Source: Streptomyces sp. S.PNR 29 (GTDB taxonomy: Bacteria; Actinomycetota; Actinomycetes; Streptomycetales; Streptomycetaceae). Taken from it: a DNA stretch of 64,000 nucleotides. The stretch is from contig NZ_JANUQM010000006.1 of NCBI RefSeq assembly GCF_030386795.1, forward strand, positions 2,601 to 66,600, in the 5' to 3' direction. Position numbers and translations under genes: made by a program. Positions 9,001-16,491 of the stretch are shown piece after piece (the first letter of the stretch is position 1; the number at the start of each line of letters is the position of its first letter). The notes beneath the pieces were generated by a model. It was given only the letters and a program-made list of their open reading frames with translations, ran no database searches and was not told the DNA's origin.

Positions 9001-12000
9001 GATCCGCGTCCGTACGGCCCGCGCCACGATGTCCCAGTGGTGGCCGGTTCCGTCGCCCGCCGCGGAGCCCTGTGCGGCTTCCCCGGGTGCCGGGTCGTCG
9101 TCTCGCGGGCTCGGGAAGCACTCGATGCGGTGCGGGGCGTCGTCCACGGTGAGGCCGTGAAGCTGCAGGGACCGCACGGCGGTCGGCACGATCTCGGCGG
9201 CGTCGCGCGCCGAGTGGACGGTGTCGCTGCCGGGCTCCGCCGCGGAGGTCCCGGCCGGCGCGTACAGCATCGCGGTGAGAAGTTCCTCGTCGTCCGGTGG
9301 CTGCGGTGAGGGCTCCTCGGGCTCGGTGGGGGTCCACTCGGTGACCCTGGCCGGTGGGGTGGCGCGCGGGTCGTCGTCGGGCTCGGGGCCCGTGTGCAGC
9401 CGTGCCGAGGCGTGGCAGCGCCAGGTGCCGTCGGCGCCGCGGGCGTTGATCGTGACGGTCGCGCCGGCCGCGGTCGGCTCCCAGACGAGGGTGACGGGGG
9501 TGCTGCCGGCGAGCGGCAGCCACTGGTGGACCGTCAGGTCCTCGATCCGCAGACAGCCGATGTCGTCGTGCGGGTGGATGTCCTTGGCCGCCGCGATCAT
9601 GAGGGCCGCGGAGGCGGGAAGGGTGAGGACCGGCCGGTCGTGAGGGCCTCGCCCGGAGAACCGCGTCCGGTCGGTACCGAGGTCCGCCTGCCAGAGGACG
9701 GCGCCCGTGCGGGGGTCGTCGGTCCTGAGGCCCAGCAGGGGGTGGCCCGTGCCCGCCGCGTGGACGGCGGGGCCCCGGCGGCTGACCCAGTGGCGTTGGT
9801 GGCGCCACGCGGGGGTGGGCAGCGGGGTCCGCCGGCCGCCGGGCCACAGCTTCCGCTCGTCCACGGGCACGCCGGCCAGGTGCAGCCGGGCCACAGCGGC
9901 ACGCAGGTCGACCGCCTCGTCGCCGTTCCTGCGCAGGGTCGGGATCACCACGGCTTCGGATGTGGACGCCGCCACCTGCAGGGTTTCGGCCAGGGGGACG
10001 AGGGCGACGGGGTGGGGCGCGATCTCCAGGAAGAGGTCGTGTCCGTCGGCTGCCGCAGCGGCCACCGCCTGCCGGAAGCGCACGGGGCGCCGGACGTTGG
10101 CGCCCCAGTACTCGGCGTCCGCGTGGACGCCGGCCCGGGGATCGTCGAGCACGGTGCTGTACCAGGCCGCCTCCGGGGTGCGGGGCCGGAGTGTCGCCAG
10201 CAGCTCACGCAGTCTGGGTACGACGGGGTCGACGGCCGGGGAGTGTCCGGCTGCGCCGACGTCGAGCAGGCGGGCGAGGATGCCCTGTTCGGTCAGTTCA
10301 TCGACCAGGTGCCGCACGGCCGCTGCCGGTCCCGCGACGGTGCATCTGCGGGGAGAGGAGTGAACCGCGACCTCGACGCCGGGGAATCGCGCGAGGACGT
10401 CCGCCCGTTCCGTCTCGGGCAGTTCGACGGCGGCCATCGCACCGGCGCGCTGGGCGTCGATGGCGGCGAGTTCCGTCGAGCGGTGGAGGATGACGCGCAA
10501 GCCCTCGGCATCATCGAGGGCTCCCGCGACGACGGCGGCGCCGACCTCTCCCATCGAGTGGCCGATGACGGCGGCCGGTCGAACTCCGTAGGCCCGCAGG
10601 GCACGGGCCAGGGCGAGCTGCATGCCGAACAGCAGGGGCTGGGTGTGGTCGACGCCGGTGGCGGGCCCGGTCCGGGCGAGCATGTCCCGCAGGGAGATGC
10701 CCGTCTGCGCGGTGTAGACCGGGTCGAGTTCGTCGACAGCGGCGGCGAACAGCGGTTCGTGCCGGAGCAGGTGCTGTCCCATGCCCTGCCATTGGGAGCC
10801 GTATCCGGAGAACACGAGGACCGGACGGTGGGTGCCGGCCGCCCGCGCCGCGGGGTTGTCGGTGCAGGGGGCGACGAGGCCGGGGGCCTCCTCGCCCCGT
10901 GCGAGGGCCGCCAGCCGGTCCGTCGCCTCCTGGTGGGTGCGCGCCACGACGGCGGCGCACACCGGTCCTCTTCGGTGGCGGGCGAGGGTGTGGGCGATGT
11001 CGGGCAGTGCGGGTGCGTCCTCGGCAGCAATCCATCGGGCGAGGCCGGCGGCCACGTCGGCGACACGGTCCCTGTTCCGGGCGGAGACGACCAGGACGTG
11101 CGGGATGTCCGCGTCGCCGTCGCGGCCGTGGGCGGGTTGCCGCGGTGCGGGGGTGCCCGGGGAGGGCGTGGGTGCCTGTTCGAGGATGGCGTGCGCGTTG
11201 GTGCCGCCGAAGCCGAAGGCGGACACCCCGGCCCGGGCCGGGCCGTGGTCCCGGTCCGGCCACGGGGTGGGCCGGGTGACGACGCGCAGCCGCAGCCCGG
11301 TGAAGTCGATGTGCGGGTTGGGTTCCCTGAAGTGCAGGCTCGGAGGGATCCGGCCGTGGTGGAGCGCGAGCACGGTCTTGATGAGGCCGACGATGCCGGC
11401 GGCGCCTTCCAGGTGGCCCAGGTTGCTCTTGACGGATCCGATGAGGAGCGGCTGTTCGGCCGGTCTGCCGCTGCCGAGGACGGCACCGAGGGCGCCTGCC
11501 TCGATGGGGTCTCCCAGGAGGGTGCCGGTTCCGTGGGTCTCGACGTAGTCGATGTCGGCGGCCTCGGCCTGCGCATCGCCGAGCGCGCTGCGCAGAAGGG
11601 ACGCCTGGGCATCGGGGTTCGGGGCCATCAGGCCGGCGGAGCGGCCGTCGGAGTTGACCGCTGTTCCCCTGATGACGGCGAGGACCCTGTCGCCGTCGCG
11701 CTGGGCGTCGGCGAGCCGTTTCAGCACGACGACGCCGCAGCCCTCGCCCCGGGTGATGCCGTCGGCCGCCGCGTCGAAGGGTTTGCAGCGTCCGTCCGCC
11801 GCCAGCGCGCCGGCCTGCTGGAAGGAGGCGGTGACGGCCGGCGAGAGCAGGATGTTGACTCCCGCCGCCAGCGCCGTGTCGCACTCGCCGCCGCGCAGGC
11901 TGCGGCATGCCTGGTGCACGGCCACCAGGGAGGACGAGCAGGCCGTGTCGATGGTCATGCTCGGGCCGTGCAGGTCGAACAGGTAGGACAGGCGGTTGGC

Positions 12001-12846
12001 GGCGATGCTTCCCGCGGCGCCCGTGCTGGTCCAAGGGGTGAGCCGGGCGGGGTCCGCGGTGGTGAGGTGGCCGTACTCAAGGGAGCTGAGGCCCACGAAG
12101 ACACCCGTGTCGCTGCCCTGGAGCATGTGGGCGGGGGTGCCGGCGTGGTCCAGGGCCTCACAGGCGACTTCCAGCAGGAGACGCTGCTGCGGGTCCATGA
12201 CCTCGGCTTCGCGCGGGGTGATGCCGAAGTGGTCCGCGTCGAACGCCTCGATGTCGTCGAGGAAGGCACCCCATCGGGTGGTGCGTTCGACCAGTGCGGC
12301 ACCGCCGGGACCGGCGGCGAAGTCCCGCCAGCGTCTGCCGGGGACGCGGCCCACGACGTCGGTGCCCGCCAGCAGACGCTTCCAGAAGGTGTCCGGCCCG
12401 TCGATCGTGCCGGGAAGGCGGCACCCGATCCCGATGACGGCGATGGCGCAGGGGGCCGCGCAGGCGTCGCCGCCGGGGCCGGCGGGCGTCGCGGCGGGGC
12501 GGGGATCGTCCGGCGTCGTGGCCTTCGCCCCGGTCCCCGGCTCGTGGGGCGTGGCCAGGGCATCGGCGAGCCTGTCGATGGTCGGGTTCTCCCACAGCAG
12601 CGTCGCGGGCAACGGTCGGCCCAGCAGCTGTTCCAGATGCCCGGTCAAGGCGACGGCGTCGCGGGACGTCAGGCCGTACTCGGCCAACGGGCGGTGCTCG
12701 TCGAGGTCCTCGGCGGGGATGCCGCAGACGTCCGTGACGAGCCCGCGCAGGGTCGCACGCATCCGGGTGGCCGGCGCCGACGTACGGCCGGCCGCGGCGG
12801 CGGCCTCCCGGCCCGGTTCCGTCTGTTCCTCTCCGTGAGCCGTCAT
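6049..12846 (-). CDS. Pks13-like type I polyketide synthase
   Basis: Single-module synthase of 2265 residues. Domains in order: N-terminal ACP (~32-97, Ser61 in EYGLTS); KS (~132-556) with intact Cys303, His438 and His478; AT (~675-960) with GHSMGE Ser764 and AAGH at 865-868; a degenerate DH-like region (~1034-1310) lacking the HxxxGxxxxP motif; KR (~1515-1700) with GGLTGLG, Lys1629, Ser1653 and Tyr1666; ACP (~1785-1857, Ser1818 in GLDSL); a second carrier-like domain (~1895-1970) with GGDQ instead of GGDS; and TE (~1993-2250) with Ser2060, Asp2087 and His2226. The TE strongly resembles Pks13 (FHPAGG, EHQRTSY, PYDG). The start is the ATG at 12846, overlapping the upstream ligase stop as ATGA. 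The predicted reaction condenses an activated fatty acid with an alkylmalonyl unit, reduces the beta-keto group and releases the product. Confidence 0.92.
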   Translation of the reverse strand: MTAHGEEQTEPGREAAAAAGRTSAPATRMRATLRGLVTDVCGIPAEDLDEHRPLAEYGLTSRDAVALTGHLEQLLGRPLPATLLWENPTIDRLADALATPHEPGTGAKATTPDDPRPAATPAGPGGDACAAPCAIAVIGIGCRLPGTIDGPDTFWKRLLAGTDVVGRVPGRRWRDFAAGPGGAALVERTTRWGAFLDDIEAFDADHFGITPREAEVMDPQQRLLLEVACEALDHAGTPAHMLQGSDTGVFVGLSSLEYGHLTTADPARLTPWTSTGAAGSIAANRLSYLFDLHGPSMTIDTACSSSLVAVHQACRSLRGGECDTALAAGVNILLSPAVTASFQQAGALAADGRCKPFDAAADGITRGEGCGVVVLKRLADAQRDGDRVLAVIRGTAVNSDGRSAGLMAPNPDAQASLLRSALGDAQAEAADIDYVETHGTGTLLGDPIEAGALGAVLGSGRPAEQPLLIGSVKSNLGHLEGAAGIVGLIKTVLALHHGRIPPSLHFREPNPHIDFTGLRLRVVTRPTPWPDRDHGPARAGVSAFGFGGTNAHAILEQAPTPSPGTPAPRQPAHGRDGDADIPHVLVVSARNRDRVADVAAGLARWIAAEDAPALPDIAHTLARHRRGPVCAAVVARTHQEATDRLAALARGEEAPGLVAPCTDNPAARAAGTHRPVLVFSGYGSQWQGMGQHLLRHEPLFAAAVDELDPVYTAQTGISLRDMLARTGPATGVDHTQPLLFGMQLALARALRAYGVRPAAVIGHSMGEVGAAVVAGALDDAEGLRVILHRSTELAAIDAQRAGAMAAVELPETERADVLARFPGVEVAVHSSPRRCTVAGPAAAVRHLVDELTEQGILARLLDVGAAGHSPAVDPVVPRLRELLATLRPRTPEAAWYSTVLDDPRAGVHADAEYWGANVRRPVRFRQAVAAAAADGHDLFLEIAPHPVALVPLAETLQVAASTSEAVVIPTLRRNGDEAVDLRAAVARLHLAGVPVDERKLWPGGRRTPLPTPAWRHQRHWVSRRGPAVHAAGTGHPLLGLRTDDPRTGAVLWQADLGTDRTRFSGRGPHDRPVLTLPASAALMIAAAKDIHPHDDIGCLRIEDLTVHQWLPLAGSTPVTLVWEPTAAGATVTINARGADGTWRCHASARLHTGPEPDDDPRATPPARVTEWTPTEPEEPSPQPPDDEELLTAMLYAPAGTSAAEPGSDTVHSARDAAEIVPTAVRSLQLHGLTVDDAPHRIECFPSPRDDDPAPGEAAQGSAAGDGTGHHWDIVARAVRTRITARGVELRPTERRDVPQPLQAFTYDIQWQKSPLPVPRPLDRVLLLTDEPDSGADGLRAAVSTALQAKNVQVTAASGTTDTDQVLDDWLRDAAQDTPGAVVLLLTRPAASPEDDRALRAAARLARRLAAGRPGQPVPRLRLVTVRAQATAPGEPGDPAAACLRGLVRVLALEQPALRAGLVDIDTQPDSADDLAQELLGDSADDEVAWRAGTRLVARLARADLTGQQYEAPFVRPDGAYVITGGLTGLGLATARRLAERGAGRLVLNGRRPPGPEARTVLAQVQAAHGTSITVVQGDIADPDVAPRLVQAALDEGHRLRGVVHCAGVLHDRIITDLESSDIDTVLRPKVLGALHLEAATATQHLDWWVSYSSAAALLGSPGQAAYAAANAWLDALAHRRRAEGPPAASIAWGPWSDVGAAPAHPALALDPITPPEGLDALQALVVHNRAHTGVVHLDAQRVLEAYPGLSDVPFFADVLREAASQADDWPGPAGVEAFGDAAAEKVYERLVKRTAGIMGFRVRDLDDAVPLTHLGLDSLMTVRIRNAARQDFAVDIPANLMLRGATLRQVGDTVLETLGLHRGTTDTAASRNPSEAGLPPAAGRRPGPALPNSILPRDAAERLVAGVWAEVLGHRPADVRADFVADGGDQRAAEAFVDAVRGRLGDAEPALTAEAVLSERTVSAIAELIRPVVNPTGESVVNVLRPPRAGSRRLPLFTFHPAGGPTSVYLPLTRLLPSDQAVYGMERLDAVASMEDKAAHYVTLIRDIQPQGPYRLLGWSFGGCLAYEAACQLKENGQGVAFLGLIDTILPAALPDLDSQDLLLERFGRFAEYIEKTYGHRLDLPWDELAATPDDRQIDVIMRLVAEAGLDMSPGIMEHQRTSYVDARIGERYVPRPYDGRVVLYRAQQAQPLTTALDPRYLRSEADLGWAPLCPSLEIVPVEGDHLSLIDPPHVTTIARHLARALRPHAPGPGAADDRTPPRPG

Positions 12847-14609
12847 GCGCTGCCGGTCCTCTCCTGGGCTCCCCCGTCCGCCGTCCAGTCGCCCGCCGCA
12901 TAACGCGCGCGGCAGGCGCTGCGGGCGACCTTTCCGCTCGTGGTGTGCGGGACGGTTCCCGGCGGGGCCAGGACGAAGTCGTGGACGGAGACACCGTGCC
13001 CGGTGGCCACGGCCGCGCACACGGCCCGCTTCACCTCCTCGACGAGGCCGCCGGGGTCGGTGACGTCACGGTGATGCTCGGCGACGACGACCAGGCGCTC
13101 CTCGCCGTCGGCGTCCACGGAGAACGCGGCGATGTGGTGGGCCCGGATGGCCGGGTGCGCGTCCTGGACCGTTGCCTCGATGTCGTGCGGGTAGTGGTTC
13201 ACCCCGTCGATGATCACCAGGTCTTTGAGGCGGCCGGTGACGTAGAGCTGCTTGTCGTGCCAGGCGCCCAGGTCCCCCGTGCGCAGCCAGTGATGCGCCG
13301 GGTCGCCCGGGTCGTCGCCGTGCAGAGTGGCCCGGAAGGTGGCTTCGCTCTGTTCGGGACGGCCCCAGTAGCCGCGCCCGATGTTGGGACCACGGAGCCA
13401 GATCTCTCCGACCCGGCCGTCCTCCAGGAGCCGGCCGGTGAGGGGGTCCACGACCGCGATCTCCTGGCCGGCCGGGCGGCCGCACGCCACGAGCTCCGCC
13501 ACGGCCCCGCCGTCGTCCGGCTCCACGACGCGGGCGACCCCCAGCCCGAGGGCGTCCCGGTCGAAGGACGTGACGGTCGGTTCCTCTCCCGCCGGAGAAG
13601 CGCAGACGAACACGGTCGCCTCCGCCAGCCCGTACGACGGCCGCATGATGGTCCGCACCATGCCGACGGGCGCGAAGGCCGCCTGGAACCGCTCCAGGGT
13701 CCGGGCCCCGACGGGTTCGCTGCCGTTGACCATGGCGGTGACGGATCCCAGCGACAGCTCCGCGCGTTCCTCGCCCTGGACGCGCCGGACGCAGTAGTCG
13801 TAGGCGAAGTTCGGTGCGGCGGTGAGGGCACCGGGATGCCGGGTCAGCAGGCGCAGCCAGCGTGCCGGCTGCTGGATGAAGGCCAGGGGGTCCATGAGCA
13901 CGGAGGGGACCTGCCCCACGACCGGCATCGCGACCGCCAGGACCAGGCCCATGTCGTGGTAGAGCGGCAGCCATCCCACGGTGCAGTTGCGGCCGGTGCG
14001 GATGTCGTAGGCCTCCAGCGCCTGGCGGGCGTTGGCGCAGACGTTGGCGTGCGTGATCTCCACACCGGACGGGGTGCGTGTCGACCCTGAGGTGTACTGC
14101 AGATAGGCGACGTCCTGGGGGCGGGGGTGCCACGGCCTGGCCGGCTCGTCCGGCTTCTCCGCCATCTCCCGCAGCTGGCGTTCGGTGATGACCCGCGGGC
14201 CGCAGGAGAGGCCGCGCGTGGCGCAGAATTCCGTGAAGGAGGCCTGCTGCTCCTCGGTGGTGACCGCGAGCATCGGGGCGGCGTCCTGAAGCACGGCCAC
14301 GAGTTTGTCGTCGTGGCCCGGCAGGGACGGAGGGAACAGGGGGACGGCGACGCAGCCCGCGCACGCGGCGGCGAGGAACGCGACGATGTAGTCCAGGCCC
14401 TGCGGTGCGACGACGGCGACTCTCTCGCCCACCGCCCCGGCGTGACGCAGTCCGGCGGCGGCCTGGCGTACCCGGCTCTCAAGCTGCGTCCACGTCAGCG
14501 TGCGGGTGACTCCGCCCATGTCGGTGCTGTAGTCGACGAAGGTGAAAGCAGTTTCGCCGGGCCGGGCAGCCGCTGCCTCGGCCAAACAGTGGCTGAGTGT
14601 TTGTGTCAT
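12843..14609 (-). CDS. FadD32-like fatty acyl-AMP ligase
   Basis: Adenylate-forming enzyme of 588 residues that activates a fatty acid as acyl-AMP and loads it onto the N-terminal ACP of the polyketide synthase. The P-loop TSGSTRTPSGV (~173-183) has the STRTP form typical of FadD32-type ligases rather than the TTG(S)PKG of acyl-CoA synthetases. YGLAEATVFV, WLRTGDLG and a C-terminal SGKVARS containing the catalytic lysine are also present. The ATG at 14609 is chosen; an in-frame GTG at 14621 is an alternative, and neither has a strong ribosome site. Its stop codon overlaps the synthase start by four bases (ATGA), which implies translational coupling. The same fadD32-pks13 adjacency occurs in mycobacteria. 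It is divergent from the MFS exporter gene. Confidence 0.92.
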   Translation of the reverse strand: MTQTLSHCLAEAAAARPGETAFTFVDYSTDMGGVTRTLTWTQLESRVRQAAAGLRHAGAVGERVAVVAPQGLDYIVAFLAAACAGCVAVPLFPPSLPGHDDKLVAVLQDAAPMLAVTTEEQQASFTEFCATRGLSCGPRVITERQLREMAEKPDEPARPWHPRPQDVAYLQYTSGSTRTPSGVEITHANVCANARQALEAYDIRTGRNCTVGWLPLYHDMGLVLAVAMPVVGQVPSVLMDPLAFIQQPARWLRLLTRHPGALTAAPNFAYDYCVRRVQGEERAELSLGSVTAMVNGSEPVGARTLERFQAAFAPVGMVRTIMRPSYGLAEATVFVCASPAGEEPTVTSFDRDALGLGVARVVEPDDGGAVAELVACGRPAGQEIAVVDPLTGRLLEDGRVGEIWLRGPNIGRGYWGRPEQSEATFRATLHGDDPGDPAHHWLRTGDLGAWHDKQLYVTGRLKDLVIIDGVNHYPHDIEATVQDAHPAIRAHHIAAFSVDADGEERLVVVAEHHRDVTDPGGLVEEVKRAVCAAVATGHGVSVHDFVLAPPGTVPHTTSGKVARSACRARYAAGDWTADGGAQERTGSA

Positions 14610-14755
14610 TGGTGATGGCACCGAGTCACCGACCTTCGTTCCCAGGGGAAGAACCGGGCCCCGGTCGCTACCGGAGGAAAGCAGCGGACAACAGCGAAAC
14701 ACGGTGTTGTCCTCCCCTACCAGTGACACGCCGACAGCGGAGCGGGACCAGGTAC

Positions 14756-14768
14756 AACGTAATTCGTT
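14756..14768. promoter_or_regulatory. Palindrome in divergent promoter region
   Basis: AACG-TAATT-CGTT, a 13-bp near-perfect palindrome in the AT-richest part of the 225-bp region between the acyl-AMP ligase and exporter genes. It could be an operator for a local repressor controlling both directions. No regulator gene is adjacent. Confidence 0.35.
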
Positions 14769-14834
14769 ATGACTTACAGTGCACGAGTACGGACGGCCCG
14801 GCTCTGATTCGCAGGACGGGAGGACGCCGGAATC

Positions 14835-16286
14835 ATGAGTCGACTGCGCCATCTGAGCGTCCTTGCGGCTGTCATTCTCTGCACGTTCCTGACGGCTCTC
14901 GACAACAGCGTCGTGAATATCGCGCTGCCGCGAATCCGTACAGAACTGGGCTTGGGCGAAACGGACTTGAAGTGGGTGGCGACCGCCTATCCACTCACCC
15001 TCGCGAGCTTCCTGTTGCTGGGCGGTCACCTGACCGATGCCAAGGGCCGGCGCTGGACGCTGACGACTGGTCTCGCCGTGTTCACCGCTGCGTCCGTGTG
15101 CTGCGCTCTCTCCGCCGACGGAGTGATGTTGGTGTGTTCGCGCGGTCTGCAAGGACTCGGTGCCGCGTTCACCCTGCCGGCCTCATTGGCGATTCTCTCC
15201 CACGATCTGCCGCAGCGTGCGCGCACCACCGGATTCGGCGCGACAGCGGCCACGCTCGCCTTTGCGCTCGCCTTCGGCCCTGTGATCTCCGGTGTGGTGA
15301 CCCAGCACCTCGGGTGGGAATGGCTGTTCCTCCTCAATGTTCCCCTGGGGCTTTCCAGCCTGGTTGTCGGTTCCGCCGCCGTTCCGCGCTCCTCCTCGCT
15401 CGTCAGCCCCGGCTCCCGGAAGGCTCTCGCCGCTGTTCCGCTCCGTGTTGTCGCGTTGGCCTGTGTTTCTCTCGCGGCCCTCGTCTATTTCCTGATCGAA
15501 GGCCCTACGTTCGGCGTCACGGCACCGAGAGTCGTCGTGTCCGGGGTCATTTCCGCGACCGCGGCAGCAGGGGTCTGCTTCGCCGTGACGCATCGCCCGA
15601 TCCCTGCTCTGCGGACGCTGTTCGGGCAACGCGCCTTCACCGGGGGACTCATCACCCAGCTGCTGTGGGGGCTGGGAGTGAGCGGCGTGTATTTCTACAC
15701 CTCCCAGTTCCTGCAAACCGGTCTGCGGCTCAGTCCGACGTCGGCCGGACTGACCTTTGTTCCCGTCGCCTCGGCTCTGCTCCTGACGGTTCCGTTCGTC
15801 ACCGTCCTGACCCGGCGTTGGGGGGACGGCGGAGTCTCCGCCGCGGGCCTGCTGCTGGTGGCCCTCGGGCTGCTGCTGGTGGCGCTGGGCAGCCTGCGCG
15901 GCGGTCTCGCCGACCTGCTGCCCGGGCTGGTGGCCGTCGGTGCGGGATCCGCTCTCGCCCTGCCCCTGACGACCCGGGCCCTGGAATCGCCCCCCGGCCG
16001 TCTCTCCGGGTTCGCGGCGGGATTGTTCAGCGGGACCCGCGAACTGTCCGGGGTGTTCGGCATCGCTTTCGTCGGCGCGATCGTGACACTCGTGCAGCGG
16101 GCCTCCGTATCCGGCGGTGTCCCGCAAGTCGAGGCGTTCGTGTCGGGATATCAGGCGGGTCTGTGTATCGCCGCCGCGCTGGCGGGAGCGGGAGCTCCCG
16201 TCGCCGTGTGGGCTCTGCGCCCCCGTGTGTGCGGCCGGGAGGGCTGCTGCCGGACCAGGGCCTGCTCGGCCGGCCGACGGGACTGA
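14835..16286 (+). CDS. MFS drug/lipid exporter, 14-helix type
   Basis: Major facilitator superfamily protein of the DHA2 type, 483 residues, with about 14 hydrophobic segments. Helix 1 carries LTALDNSVVNIALP, the usual D1 motif of proton-driven multidrug exporters. GGHLTDAKGRR follows helix 2 (motif A), and SRGLQGLGAAFTLPASL is the segment before helix 5. It is predicted to pump a small amphiphile out of the cell using the proton gradient. GGGAGG lies shortly before the ATG. It is divergent from the acyl-AMP ligase/polyketide synthase operon, so export of that pathway's product or self-resistance is the natural guess. Specificity cannot be read from the sequence. Confidence 0.9.
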   Translation: MSRLRHLSVLAAVILCTFLTALDNSVVNIALPRIRTELGLGETDLKWVATAYPLTLASFLLLGGHLTDAKGRRWTLTTGLAVFTAASVCCALSADGVMLVCSRGLQGLGAAFTLPASLAILSHDLPQRARTTGFGATAATLAFALAFGPVISGVVTQHLGWEWLFLLNVPLGLSSLVVGSAAVPRSSSLVSPGSRKALAAVPLRVVALACVSLAALVYFLIEGPTFGVTAPRVVVSGVISATAAAGVCFAVTHRPIPALRTLFGQRAFTGGLITQLLWGLGVSGVYFYTSQFLQTGLRLSPTSAGLTFVPVASALLLTVPFVTVLTRRWGDGGVSAAGLLLVALGLLLVALGSLRGGLADLLPGLVAVGAGSALALPLTTRALESPPGRLSGFAAGLFSGTRELSGVFGIAFVGAIVTLVQRASVSGGVPQVEAFVSGYQAGLCIAAALAGAGAPVAVWALRPRVCGREGCCRTRACSAGRRD

Positions 16287-16413
16287 CAGCCCGGCATGCG
16301 GGATGCGCCGAGCGGGTGAAGAGTGGGTTCATAGGGGTTCTGTTCTGTCTGTTCTGTTTGAGTTCAGAACTGAACAAGGAGGGGCAGCACCCCACAGTGT
16401 CCGGTCCGCGATG

Positions 16414-16468
16414 GACAAGACCGTTCGACAAGACCGTTCGACAGGACGGTTCGACAGGACCGTTCGAC
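16414..16468. repeat. 13-bp tandem repeat before secreted-protein gene
   Basis: Four tandem copies of GACAAGACCGTTC or a one/two-base variant (16414, 16427, 16440, 16453) plus a final GAC, ending 23 bp before the next start codon. Just upstream, at about 16357-16373, lies a short palindrome AGTTC-A-GAACT within a run of GTTCTGT words. The phased direct repeats look like multiple binding sites for a regulator. Confidence 0.7.
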
Positions 16469-16491
16469 GCACACCGCAATCTGGAACCATC

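Noticed and set aside
9394..12903. 1169-codon plus-strand frame antisense to the polyketide synthase
   Set aside because: The opposite strand encodes intact KS, AT and ACP motifs; this frame has none.
12847..13020. Upstream extension of the polyketide synthase start
   Set aside because: The extra residues overlap the ligase coding sequence and are Arg-rich; the ATGA overlap at 12846 is the natural start.
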